A DNA stretch of 64,000 nt from Saccharothrix espanaensis DSM 44229 (GTDB lineage Bacteria; Actinomycetota; Actinomycetes; Mycobacteriales; Pseudonocardiaceae), in NCBI RefSeq assembly GCF_000328705.1, contig NC_019673.1, positions 4,960,001 to 5,024,000 on the forward strand, read 5' to 3'. The notes under the pieces were generated by a model. That model saw only the letters and a program-made list of their open reading frames with translations. It was not told the origin of the DNA and did no database searches. Positions 27,124 through 36,034 of the stretch are shown here, piece after piece. The position numbers and the translations under genes were made by a program. The number at the start of each line of letters is the position of its first letter. The stretch's first letter is position 1.

Positions 27124-27848
27124 TCCGCAGGTTGCTCACCACCGTGGCCACCGCTCTGCTCCTGGCCGGCTGCGCGGGCCAGGATGCGCCGACCGCGCCG
27201 ACCGACAACCCCCGACCACTCACCGCCGATGAAGCCGAGCGGATCTCGTTGGCGCGCTTCGCCAACTACCAGCGCGGTCGCGGCGTGATCACCGGCGTCA
27301 TCCCCCACGCCGGCCACGAGTTCCACCTCACCGCCCGGGTCGACTGGCGCGACCACCGCGGTTACGGCACCGTCCACACCGCCAAACCCACCGGCGAGCG
27401 CCAGGACTTCCTGCTCCAGTGGACGCCTCAGGCCGTCGCGGTGATCCCGGGCTGGTCCGGTGGCCTGCCCGACCAGCCCCCGGACACCGCGGACTGGCGG
27501 CCCCGCCCGCTGGACGCCAGGCACAACCCCATCGACGCGGCCCTGCTGATGACCCTCAACCTCGCCCTCGACCGGCCCGAGAACGCCCAACTGCTCGCCC
27601 AGAGCGACGCCCGCTGGCTGCGCTCGGAACACGTGGGCGACACCGACCTCATGGTCGTCTCCGGCCCCAGCCCGGCCAGTTCCCGCGCCACCTCCGACGC
27701 CGCGCCGCAAGGCCGCATCCGCTACTGGATCAACGGCGAGGGCACGATGCGCCGCCTCACCGCACCCCTCGGACAACACGGCGACCTGGTCACCCTCGAC
27801 CTCCTCGACAAGGACACCCCGCAGATCCCGCCCTTCACCTGGCGGTGA
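27120..27848 (+). CDS. Putative lipoprotein of unknown function
   Basis: A 242-residue protein with a short signal and lipobox LLAGC (C18). The mature part has the pattern RISLARFANYQRGRG and HEFHLTARVDWRDHRGYGTV, suggesting a beta-sheet lipid- or ligand-binding fold similar in outline to LppX/LprG-like lipoproteins, though I cannot confirm homology. Its GTG overlaps the stop of the beta-helix lipoprotein (GTGA), so the two are co-expressed and probably work together at the outer face of the membrane. Confidence 0.75.
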   Translation: MIRRLLTTVATALLLAGCAGQDAPTAPTDNPRPLTADEAERISLARFANYQRGRGVITGVIPHAGHEFHLTARVDWRDHRGYGTVHTAKPTGERQDFLLQWTPQAVAVIPGWSGGLPDQPPDTADWRPRPLDARHNPIDAALLMTLNLALDRPENAQLLAQSDARWLRSEHVGDTDLMVVSGPSPASSRATSDAAPQGRIRYWINGEGTMRRLTAPLGQHGDLVTLDLLDKDTPQIPPFTWR

Positions 27849-29106
27849 CCGGTCGGCCGAAGACCAACAGGCAGGCGAGGACGGTGAACGCCCACACCGC
27901 TGGGGACGAACAGCACCAGGTAGGTGCCGGTGTCGCGCTGGATGTCGACCTCGGCGACGTACTGGCTGTAGTGGGTACCCGCCGACATCACCGTCGGTGG
28001 CGTGCTCCTGGTCTCCAGGAGGCCGTCGTTGCCGCCGTAGGCGGGCGCCCGGGAAGCGGAACTACGAGCCTGGCGGGCCGACTCGGATCCAGCCGTCCGG
28101 TGGACCTGCGACGGCACCGGCGTGCACACCACGACGAGGAACGGGAACGACCACTCCCCGCACTACCCGCGCCAGCCCGCCCAGCAACTGCCGTCCACCT
28201 TGTCGGTGATCTCGTAGCCCTGGTCAGCCAGGTACGCGGTGCAGTCATCCGGATGGGCCTGCGCAGGCATCGCCACGAGCACGGGCAACGCGACGTGGCA
28301 CCAGACCACCTGCGCACGGCACGGCACTCCACCCAGGCGCTCGACGGGGTGACCCCACCCACCCTCGCCCGACACGGTGAGCGTGATCGACGGCGCAGGC
28401 GAACCGCGGTTCAGCGACCTCGGACTACTCCCAGCAATCACCCGGCACCACAAGGCCGACGTTCACCCGTCAACGCCCTGATCAGACCCAGCGGAGAGCG
28501 GCGCTGTGCCGCCCCAGACCGCTGTGACTGACCGCGATGCCACGAGGACCAAAGCCACCGGGACGACGCAGCCGAGTCAGGAGGTGGCTGCGGCTTCGCC
28601 GGACGGCTGCGATGAGTCGGTCACAACGGGCGAGTTCGCGTCTTGCTCGGACGGGATCCGATCGGCGGCGGAGAGGTGGATACCCTCCCTTGGCCTTCCT
28701 CTTTCCGCTCAATTGCGGTAAGCCCGGAGTTCGCCGGACCGCTCCGCGTGCATCTGGGCAATCGCGTTCGATTCGGCCGACCGGTCGTAGCGGAAGTGCC
28801 AGATGTGACTGTGTGCAGGGCGCCGACTTACCCCATCGGGGGTTTGGCCACACCTTCCAGGTAAGCGTCTTGATGTCGACCGTGGCCGCCGGGCACGATG
28901 GTGTGGACGTTCCGACCTCTCCGTGATCCCGGATCCCGCCGAAGCACAATCGGGATCAGGACGCTTCCTGCGCGGCTTGGATCTGCCGTGTGCCGATCAC
29001 CGAGGTGGTGCCCCACTCCTTCCGATCGGCCGAGTCCGGTTCGGCAGCGAATGCGACGCCGACGGAACAGCAGGACCGAATTATTTGCGACCAAGAAGGG
29101 AGAATC
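27849..29106. other. Gene-poor accessory gap with possible gene fragments
   Basis: About 1.25 kb without a confident gene. Minus-strand fragments look protein-like but are short and in different frames: EVDIQRDTGTYLVLF near 27900-27970 and a possible small secreted peptide at 28163-28309. The rest (28310-29090) shows no consistent codon bias. The stretch may be decayed accessory DNA. The ribosome-binding site of the next gene (AAGGGAG, 29096-29102) closes it. Confidence 0.45.
28163..28309 (-). pseudogene. Possible small secreted peptide or gene remnant
   Basis: A 48-codon frame reading a hydrophobic leader (HVALPVLVAMPAQA), then HPDDCTAYLADQGYEITDKV and a Trp-rich end before the stop. Two cysteines follow the putative signal. 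The leader is too short at the GTG used, and similar secreted proteins are usually longer, so it may be a truncated remnant. Only pattern-level evidence supports it. Confidence 0.25.
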
Positions 29107-30273
29107 GTGACCGATCAGAACCCGATAGGGTCTACCTACAAGCCGACGAGGTTCCTGCGGCACCCGCTGACTGGACGAAACCAGGAAGAACTCGCCATCC
29201 CGGCGAAGGCCCCCTCGATCCTCAGGTGGGCGGACCGCAAATGGGGAAACACCCCGATCTCCGAATACGTGAAGGCGAAGGACCGGACCGGTGCGTACCT
29301 CACACCGATCGGCTTCTCACTCAACAGGACGATCTACGGACAGTACCCTGCGAACGTGCCGAACGCGCACGACCGGGGGTGGCTCGCCTACCTGAACATG
29401 GGCGTGCCGTTGATCGAGGAACGCAGAGACATCGCCCAACCTCCGCCCGAGGTGATCTCCGAACAGGTCTACGTCAACCGCAACAACATCATGCCGCCGG
29501 TCGAGTGGACGAACACCGTTCAGTTCTCAGTCTCCAACACGATCAGCTGGTCGCTGTCGGGGCAGGTGCAGCTCACGTTCGGAGCGAAGACCTCCGCGCA
29601 GCTGCAGACGCAACTGCAGAAGAGTCTGCAGAAGAGCAGCACGACGACAGCGTCGCAGACCAACATCGCGCACAACCACAAGGACAACCAGGGTGCCCAA
29701 GTCCAGATGCGTGGAGATGCGACCAACACGACGTCCGCAACCACCACCGCTACTGGTTCCGCCACCGGGACCGGAGAGTTGTCCGCCCAGCTCATGCTGG
29801 GAATCACGGCTTCCGTCAGCGGTTCGCTGAGCACTTCGTGGACCCAGACCTCGTCGCTCAAGGGTCCGGTCAAGTCCCGTGCGGTCGTGCGGGCCACGCA
29901 AAGGCGTCAGGTGCGGAGGTACGACTACGAGATCCCCATCGTCTTCGCCGGTCATGTCGCTTTGCACTACAAGGCCGAGGTGGACCCCACCACCATCCCG
30001 CAACACTTCCCCACCATGGACGCGGGGGAACGGAGGCGCGTGCAGAACCTCGACCCGAACCATTCCGGTTCGGGTCCGTACTGGGTCCAGACGGTCGTGT
30101 TCCCGGTCGAAGTCCTCGGGCTGGTCGACTACGGCGAGCAGTTCACCCAGGTAGGTCGGGCGGAAGTCGCCTCAGTCCTTGCCGGCGAGCACGAGGTGTT
30201 CGAACTCGAACCCCTGCAGCAGGGCAACCGCTTCGGGGCCACCGACGCACCGCTCTACAAGCCCAAGCCGTGA
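29107..30273 (+). CDS. Unknown protein resembling aerolysin/ETX-type beta-pore-forming toxins
   Basis: A 388-residue protein with no signal peptide or membrane helix. The centre (about 135-260) is extremely Ser/Thr/Gln-rich with alternating polar and hydrophobic residues (VQFSVSNTISWSLSGQVQLTF, then TSATTTATGSATGTGELSAQL), the composition of the amphipathic beta-hairpin used by aerolysin/ETX-MTX2 toxins. It is followed by a strand series (SRAVVRATQRRQVRRYDYEIP, IVFAGHVALHY) like the structural domain next to such a hairpin. No sequence motif proves the family. The GTG follows AAGGGAG. The small gene 33 bp downstream is probably co-transcribed. Codon use is less G/C-biased than in core genes. 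Confidence 0.6.
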   Translation: MTDQNPIGSTYKPTRFLRHPLTGRNQEELAIPAKAPSILRWADRKWGNTPISEYVKAKDRTGAYLTPIGFSLNRTIYGQYPANVPNAHDRGWLAYLNMGVPLIEERRDIAQPPPEVISEQVYVNRNNIMPPVEWTNTVQFSVSNTISWSLSGQVQLTFGAKTSAQLQTQLQKSLQKSSTTTASQTNIAHNHKDNQGAQVQMRGDATNTTSATTTATGSATGTGELSAQLMLGITASVSGSLSTSWTQTSSLKGPVKSRAVVRATQRRQVRRYDYEIPIVFAGHVALHYKAEVDPTTIPQHFPTMDAGERRRVQNLDPNHSGSGPYWVQTVVFPVEVLGLVDYGEQFTQVGRAEVASVLAGEHEVFELEPLQQGNRFGATDAPLYKPKP

Positions 30274-30306
30274 CCCGCGACCACCAGGACGCCCAGGAGG
30301 CGAACC

Positions 30307-30735
30307 ATGACCTACCAGAACATCTTCGACGGGGGCAAGGGCCAGGCGCTGTCCGCCGAAAAAGCCGCACAAACCCTCCGCAAGGAGATCCCCGGAGCCG
30401 TCGACCCGGACATCGATCCGGAACTGCTGACGGGCATTCCGCAGAAGGCGCGCGACCCCAAGATCGTGAACGAGCTGTCACCCGTCGCCCTGGAAATAGC
30501 CGGTAGGTTCCTGGAACCACTTTTCAAGAGCACTCAGAAGGCGGCCGTGGACCAACTCGCCGCGAGCAACGACCCGAAGACGACGTCGACCATGGCGTCG
30601 TCCACTCTGCAGGAGGTGGCGACGCAGGTGAAGGCAACTGTCAACGCTTCTGACGAACCGAAGATGCCGGCCACGGTCGACAACCTGAAGCCTCCCAAGG
30701 TCGACGTGCCGAAGAAGCCGCCCCTGCCCACCTGA
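30307..30735 (+). CDS. Small hydrophilic protein paired with the toxin-like gene
   Basis: A 142-residue soluble protein starting MTYQNIFDGGKG, with a helical centre (SAEKAAQTLRKEIPG, VALEIAGRFLEPLFKSTQKAAVDQL) and a Pro/Lys-rich tail (PPKVDVPKKPPLP). A near-ideal AGGAGG precedes the ATG. I recognise no family. Being directly behind the pore-former-like gene, it could be a chaperone, a second component or an immunity factor, but nothing in the sequence decides between these. Confidence 0.65.
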   Translation: MTYQNIFDGGKGQALSAEKAAQTLRKEIPGAVDPDIDPELLTGIPQKARDPKIVNELSPVALEIAGRFLEPLFKSTQKAAVDQLAASNDPKTTSTMASSTLQEVATQVKATVNASDEPKMPATVDNLKPPKVDVPKKPPLPT

Positions 30736-31481
30736 GGCCGGACGGAGCACAGCTGAGCGTGCGGATTCGCAGCCCGCCCGGATACCGGCGTCGATCAGGA
30801 CGACACCGGGCTGACGAGTCCACGTAGGCAAGGGCGCTTCCAGCGACGTCGCACTGCCCGGCACCCGCGAGGATGTCCTACCGTCGGTCGCGCTGGGAGC
30901 GTCCCACAACGCCGCCGTCCGTCGTCCCCCAGCCGGCCCGACCGGAACGTCGCCGACAGGCGCGCGTGGTCTCGGAGCCTCCCGCCGGACAACGACTGTG
31001 TCGAAGTGGCCTTCGGGCCGGCCGGGCGCCGGCGAGGTCAGCGTGACCAGGCAAGGCTGCGCCTGGTCCACGTGGGCCGAGTGGCCGTGGTCGGGGTTTC
31101 GGCGGCCCAACGTGCACAACGCCGTCTGCACACCTGCACGTCTGGACGGCCATCGCGACGTTGCCGGCGGTGGTGGCGGACGTGTGGTGTTCACCAGTTT
31201 GTCGTCGCGAGCCACCCGTGAGCGGACAGCCGTGGTCGAACCGTGGATGATCCCGAAAAGTGGTGTCGACGGTGGCGCATGGGTCGTTGCCGCAGTCAGT
31301 GCTATCGGGTCGGTTCCAGCGCTCGCCTTTCAGCGATGACGATGTGGTGATGCCGGGACTCAAGCAGGGCTTGTTGACCGGTTCACCGAGGTGGTCGACC
31401 AAGCCGTGTCTGCCGTGCCCGACCTCGCCTCCCAGGCACTGCTGCCGACTACACCAACCGGAACCGTGTCGGAGTGCCCGG
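30736..31481. other. Gap without supported gene
   Basis: About 745 bp between the toxin-like pair and the convergent metalloprotease gene. Several overlapping open frames on both strands lack family features, start signals or steady codon bias. I see no tRNA, transposase or clear hairpin. Confidence 0.5.
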
Positions 31482-32366
31482 TCAGGCGTGCCGCAGGGCG
31501 ACGTCGATGATCTCCTTGCTGTCGGCCAGGAGGGCCTCTGCGGCGGTGTGGCCGGTTGTGGAGAGGTAGGTGTCGACCAGGCGGTTGCCTGCCGCGTAGC
31601 CGGCACCGGTGGGCAGGCCGACGGGGGTTGCTCCGTAGCGCAGGGCGGTCTCGTCGCCGTGGACCCAGGCCGCGAAGTTCTGCATTCCGGTCACCTCCAG
31701 GCCGGAGACGACCTTGGCGAACACCGCGTCGTCGTCGCGGTGCGGTACGCCGATCCGGGTGCGGCCCAGGTCGTCGCCGTACAGCTGGCGGGCGAAGGCG
31801 TCGGCCAGCCCCTCGGACACCACGTGCTCCCCCACCGTGACCGTTGCCGGGTCCCAGATCACGACGCCGCTGCCGTAGCGCAGGTTGTGGTTCAGCTCGT
31901 GGACCGCCGTCGCCTCCAGCCGGGCCAGGTTCTCCGGGTAGGGCCAGAAGTTCAGGAACACGTAGCCGGGCGTGCTGCCGTTGGCCGTCATGCCCAGGTT
32001 CGGTCCCATGAAGTGGGGGTCGCCGGGGTCGCCGAGCACGATCAGCACCGTGATGTCCGGGACCGCGAGGTCGGGTGTCGCCGCGAGCTGCACGGCCAGC
32101 GCGTCCTCCAGCGCACGCCCGATCCGTCCCCACGCGTCGGCGCCCTCCAACGCGTCCAACGCCTCCAGGCACCGCCGCTCGTCGCGGTCCAGCGGGAAGC
32201 CCGACGCCATCCGGTGCATCGCGACGAGGTCGACCTCGCCCGGGAAGTGGCGGTACATCCCGGCGGCGGGTTCCAGCACCGCCCGCAGGAGCGCGGGCCG
32301 GTCGGCCGGCGTCGCCCGCAGGACCTCCCGGATGGCGGGGCCGGTGTCGAGGACCGTGATCGTCAT
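31482..32366 (-). CDS. DUF2268-type predicted zinc metalloprotease
   Basis: A 294-residue soluble protein. The zinc-protease motif HELNH is at H156-H160 inside ATAVHELNHNLRYG, and a downstream glutamate (VSEGLADAFARQ) could be the third ligand, matching the DUF2268 gluzincin-like family. The N-terminal half is helical and probably a regulatory or substrate-binding region. No signal peptide is seen, so it acts in the cytoplasm. A TTCCAG-TTA-CTGGAA palindrome lies 18 bp upstream of the ATG, a likely operator. No ribosome-binding site stands out, so translation may be leaderless or start slightly upstream. Confidence 0.8.
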   Translation of the reverse strand: MTITVLDTGPAIREVLRATPADRPALLRAVLEPAAGMYRHFPGEVDLVAMHRMASGFPLDRDERRCLEALDALEGADAWGRIGRALEDALAVQLAATPDLAVPDITVLIVLGDPGDPHFMGPNLGMTANGSTPGYVFLNFWPYPENLARLEATAVHELNHNLRYGSGVVIWDPATVTVGEHVVSEGLADAFARQLYGDDLGRTRIGVPHRDDDAVFAKVVSGLEVTGMQNFAAWVHGDETALRYGATPVGLPTGAGYAAGNRLVDTYLSTTGHTAAEALLADSKEIIDVALRHA

Positions 32367-32678
32367 GTCGGGCACGGTAGAGGTTCCAGTTACTGGAAGT
32401 TCAAGCCCGTTCACGGCCGGGAGGTCCGAGCCCGCCAATCGTCCTCTGTGTGCACGGCGTCAGGGAATAGTCCACGGGGCACGGCATCGGCGGGTTACCG
32501 TCCACAGCGGACGTGCGGCCGGGTTCGCTCTCGCACATCACCGGAACGTGTGATGGCGGTTGGGCCAGCCGGGTGAGGGTTGGTCCCGCTGCCCGCGCTC
32601 GGTGCCGACGGGCGGCGCAGCGGGGCCCGGCTTTCCGCGTGATTGCCCGCACGACGGCGGTGGCCAAGACTGGCGACC
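32367..32678. other. Divergent intergenic region
   Basis: 312 bp between the metalloprotease and the secreted glycosidase, transcribed away from each other. Apart from the palindrome at 32384-32398, I see no gene or strong structure. Confidence 0.55.
32384..32398. promoter_or_regulatory. TTCCAG-N3-CTGGAA palindrome, candidate operator
   Basis: A perfect 6-bp inverted repeat separated by TTA, 18-32 bp upstream of the metalloprotease start. Short palindromes at this position usually bind a dimeric repressor or activator. No regulator gene is adjacent, so the cognate protein is unknown. Confidence 0.45.
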
Positions 32679-34202
32679 ATGGCTAGCCCGAGTTCCGCTC
32701 TGGCCCGAGTCGGCGCGGTGGTCGCGGCGGTATCCCTGCTGACGCCCGCCCCCGCGACCGCCGTGACGCCCCAGCAGGCCGCGATCCCCGCCTACTGGAG
32801 CCCGGCCGACCCCGACGGACTGACCACCTTCCGCCGCTTGGCGCAGAACCGGCCCACCACCGGTCTGGTGGTCCTCAACGGCAGCCTGAGCAGACCCGAG
32901 GCACCGTTCTCCCCGGCGTGGGCGGAGGCGATCGAGGCGGTGCACGACTCCGGCGCGCGGGTGCTGGTCTACGTCGACACCGGGTACTTCGGCGTCGACC
33001 TGGGCCAGGGCGCGCACCAGACCCGCAACGGCGAGACCACGCCCGAGGCGTGGGCCGCGCAGATCCGCCAGGACGTCGACGAGTGGTACGCGCTCTACGG
33101 CGGGTACGGCGTGGACGGCGTGTTCCTGGACCAGGTGCTGCACGTCTGCGGCCCGGACGGCGAGTACGCCGCCCGTTACGCCGCCCTCCGCGACCACGTC
33201 CTGGCGACGCACCCGCACGCCCACGTCGCCATCAACCCCGGCACCGACACCGAGCAGTGCTACGACGGCGTCGCCGACACGATCCTGTCGTTCGAGGGCG
33301 ACCACGGGTCGTACCTGGCGCACGTCCCGCCCGAGTGGGAGAAGGCGCACCCCGGCCGGGAGAAGTTCTGGCACCTGGTCTACGACGTGCCGACCGAGCA
33401 GGACATGGCCGCCGTCGTCGCCCGTTCGAAGGCCGGCGGCGCGGACTACGTCTACGTCACCGACCGTCCCTTCAGCCCGTCCACCTGGGACTTCCTGACC
33501 AGCTACTGGAACGCCGAACTGGGCGCGATCGCGGGCGTGGTCGACACCCGTCCGCCGGCCGCCCCGCGCGGGCTCGGCGCGCAGGCCGCGTCCGGCCAGG
33601 TGGTGCTGCGGTGGCGTCCGGCGGTGGACAACGTCGCGGTGGCCGACTACGAGGTGCTCCGGGACGGGGAACCGGTCGGCACCACCTACGACACCGCCTT
33701 CACCGCCGCCGACCTGCTGCCCGACACCTCCTACGAGTTCACGGTGCGGGCGCGCGACGTCGCGGGCAACACCTCCGCGCCGAGCGCACCGGTCACCGCG
33801 ACCACGCCACCGGCGGCCGTGCTGGGCGCGAACGCGTGCCTGGGCCCCACGACCGCCCGCTACCGGGCGACGTTCACCAGGGACTTCCCGCACCGCCGGG
33901 TGTTCATCGACGCCGACGACAACCCGTCCACCGGCTGGTCGCTGCCACCGGGACTGCCCGCCGGCGCGGACCACCTGATCGAGAACGGCACGCTGTTCCG
34001 CTACACCGGCCCGGACTGGCAGTGGGAGCAGGTCGCCGACGTCGAGCAGGAGCGCGACGGGCAGGAGGTCACCTGGTGGGTGCCCGCGACCGCGTTCGGC
34101 GCGGCGGCGGGCACCCAGGTCCTGGTGTTCAACGGCTACGACGGGCAGGACGAGTACAGCGCCGTCGTCACCGCCCACCCGACCGAGGAGGACTGCCGCT
34201 GA
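32679..34202 (+). CDS. Secreted spherulin-4-type glycosidase with FN3 domain
   Basis: A 507-residue exported protein. A signal peptide (hydrophobic GAVVAAVSLLTPAPATA) precedes a TIM-barrel-like domain of the spherulation-specific family 4 type (about 33-285): IPAYWSP, VLVYVDTGYFGVD, YGVDGVFLDQV with candidate acidic residues, and HAHVAINPGT. An FN3 domain follows (about 293-385; RPPAAPRGLGAQ, YDTAFTAADLLPDTSYEFTVRA). The C-terminal part (about 390-507) is an all-beta unknown domain. Relatives act on galactosaminogalactan-like or other exopolysaccharides; the exact substrate here is unknown. It is convergent with the iron-uptake operon nine bases away. Confidence 0.82.
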   Translation: MASPSSALARVGAVVAAVSLLTPAPATAVTPQQAAIPAYWSPADPDGLTTFRRLAQNRPTTGLVVLNGSLSRPEAPFSPAWAEAIEAVHDSGARVLVYVDTGYFGVDLGQGAHQTRNGETTPEAWAAQIRQDVDEWYALYGGYGVDGVFLDQVLHVCGPDGEYAARYAALRDHVLATHPHAHVAINPGTDTEQCYDGVADTILSFEGDHGSYLAHVPPEWEKAHPGREKFWHLVYDVPTEQDMAAVVARSKAGGADYVYVTDRPFSPSTWDFLTSYWNAELGAIAGVVDTRPPAAPRGLGAQAASGQVVLRWRPAVDNVAVADYEVLRDGEPVGTTYDTAFTAADLLPDTSYEFTVRARDVAGNTSAPSAPVTATTPPAAVLGANACLGPTTARYRATFTRDFPHRRVFIDADDNPSTGWSLPPGLPAGADHLIENGTLFRYTGPDWQWEQVADVEQERDGQEVTWWVPATAFGAAAGTQVLVFNGYDGQDEYSAVVTAHPTEEDCR

Positions 34203-34211
34203 ACGCAGGGC

Positions 34212-34988
34212 CTACAGCGTCGGCACCACCATCGGCGTGCCCGTCACGGGGTCGGGGACGACGACGCTGGGCAGGTCGAACACCTGCTTCATCAGGTCGC
34301 TGTCCACGACGTCGGACGGCGCGCCCTCGGCGACGACCCGGCCGTCCTTCATCGCGACGAGGTGGTCGGCGTAGCGCGACGCCTGGTTGATGTCGTGCAG
34401 CACGGCGACCACCGTGCGGCCCTCGTCGCGCAGCCCGGCCAGCAGCGACAGCAGCTGGTACTGGTGGGTGATGTCGAGGAACGACGTCGGCTCGTCGAGC
34501 AGCAGGTGCGAGGTGTCCTGGGCCAGCACCATCGCCACCCACACCCGCTGCCGCTGCCCGCCGGACAGCTCCTGCACGGGCCGGTCGGCGAGGTCGGCCA
34601 CGCCCGCGACGTCCATCGCCCCGGCCACGGTGGTCTCGTCGGCGGGCGACCACGAGGAGAGCAGGGACTGGTGCGGGAACCGGCCGCGCGCGACCAGTTG
34701 CCGCACCCGGATGTCCTCGGGCGCGACGGGCTCCTGCGGCAGGAAGCCCAGCCGGCGGGCGAGGGCCTTGCTCTGGTACGAGCCGATCTCGCGGTCGTCG
34801 AAGACCACCGTGCCCTCGGTCGGGCGCAGCAGCCGGACGAACGCGCGCAGCAGCGTCGACTTGCCGCACGCGTTCGGGCCGACGATGGCGGTGAAGGCAC
34901 CGTCGGGGACGTCGACGGTCAGCCGCGTGGACACCACGCGGTCGCCGTAGCGCAGAGTCACGTCCCGGGCGGACAAGAGCGCTGTCAC
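34212..34988 (-). CDS. Iron-siderophore ABC transporter ATPase (FecE/FepC type)
   Basis: A 258-residue ATP-binding protein. Walker A is GPNACGKST (about 37-45), the Q-loop region is LGFLPQEP, the signature LSGGQRQR and Walker B HLLLDEPTSFLD, with the switch His in VLHDINQA. It is the last gene of the uptake operon, its GTG overlapping the permease stop (GTGA). It powers import of ferric siderophore through the two permeases encoded just upstream. Confidence 0.93.
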   Translation of the reverse strand: MTALLSARDVTLRYGDRVVSTRLTVDVPDGAFTAIVGPNACGKSTLLRAFVRLLRPTEGTVVFDDREIGSYQSKALARRLGFLPQEPVAPEDIRVRQLVARGRFPHQSLLSSWSPADETTVAGAMDVAGVADLADRPVQELSGGQRQRVWVAMVLAQDTSHLLLDEPTSFLDITHQYQLLSLLAGLRDEGRTVVAVLHDINQASRYADHLVAMKDGRVVAEGAPSDVVDSDLMKQVFDLPSVVVPDPVTGTPMVVPTL

Positions 34989-36034
34989 CTGCGTCGGACC
35001 TCCTTGGCGAGCAACCACATCAGGTAGCAGCCGCCGATCGCGGTGCTGATCACCCCGACCGGGAGCGCGACCGGCGCGAGCAGCGCCTGCGCGGCCAGGT
35101 CGGCGCCCAGCAACAGGGCCGCGCCGGTCAGCGCGGCGGGGAGCACGGGGACGCCGGGCGCGCCGGCCAGCCGGCGGCCGATCTGCGGCGCGGCGAGCGC
35201 GATGAACGCGATCGGGCCGGCCACCGCCGTCACGGTCGCCGTGCAGCCCACGCCGATGAGCACCAACCGCAGCCGCAACGGCTCCAGCCGCACGCCGGTG
35301 GTCACCGCGACGTCCGGGCCCAGCGCCGCCTGCTGCGCGGCGCGCGACTGGACCGCGAGCAGCACCAGCAGCACGGCGATGACCGCCAGCGGGATGGTCA
35401 GGTCGCCCCAGCCGACGCCGTTCAACGAGCCCGCGCTCCAGCCGACGGCCGCGATCGCGACCTCCAGCTCGGCGCGCAGCACGATCCACGAGTTCAGGGC
35501 GGTCAGCGTGGCGTTGACCGCGATGCCGATCACCACCAGCCGCAGCCCGGACACCCCGCCGCCCAGCGACAGCAGGTAGACCACGGCCGCGGTGAGCAGA
35601 CCGCCCACCAGCGAGCTGAGCGCGAGCTGCGCGGGCGAGCCGGACAGCACGGTGATCGCGATCAGCGCCCCGGTGTACGCGCCGGCGTCGAGCCCGATCA
35701 CGTCGGGGCTGCCCATGGGGTTGCGGGTGATGTTCTGGAACACCGCGCCGGCCGCGCCGAGCGCCGCGCCGAACGCGACCGCCGCCAGCACCCTCGGCAA
35801 CCGCCACTCGCGGATCACCACGTTCGAGCCGCCGCGCGCGCCGGTCAGCGCGTCCAACACCTTCGCCGGGCTCGCCCACGTCGGGCCGTAGCACAGGCCG
35901 ACCAGGCCCAGCCCGAGGATCAGCAGCACCAGCACCGCCACCAGCACCAGCAGCCGGCGTTCGACCAGCAGCGAGACCCGTCCCGCGCGCAGCGCCAGCG
36001 CGGTGGTCCCGGACGTCTTCGCGGTGCCGTTCAC
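34985..36034 (-). CDS. Ferric-siderophore ABC permease (FecCD family)
   Basis: A 349-residue integral membrane protein with about nine to ten helices. Family landmarks are RLPRVLAAVAFGAALGAAGAVFQNITRNPMGSPDVIG near the N-terminus and GPIAFIALAAPQIGRRLAG before the C-terminal helices, the region that contacts the ATPase. It pairs with the neighbouring permease to form the channel. The GTG overlaps the previous stop, and the upstream reading frame beyond it is not coding. Confidence 0.93.
   Translation of the reverse strand: MNGTAKTSGTTALALRAGRVSLLVERRLLVLVAVLVLLILGLGLVGLCYGPTWASPAKVLDALTGARGGSNVVIREWRLPRVLAAVAFGAALGAAGAVFQNITRNPMGSPDVIGLDAGAYTGALIAITVLSGSPAQLALSSLVGGLLTAAVVYLLSLGGGVSGLRLVVIGIAVNATLTALNSWIVLRAELEVAIAAVGWSAGSLNGVGWGDLTIPLAVIAVLLVLLAVQSRAAQQAALGPDVAVTTGVRLEPLRLRLVLIGVGCTATVTAVAGPIAFIALAAPQIGRRLAGAPGVPVLPAALTGAALLLGADLAAQALLAPVALPVGVISTAIGGCYLMWLLAKEVRRR

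Noticed and set aside
30736..31481. Open frames on both strands considered as an immunity gene for the toxin-like pair
   Set aside because: None has a ribosome-binding site, steady codon bias or recognisable features.
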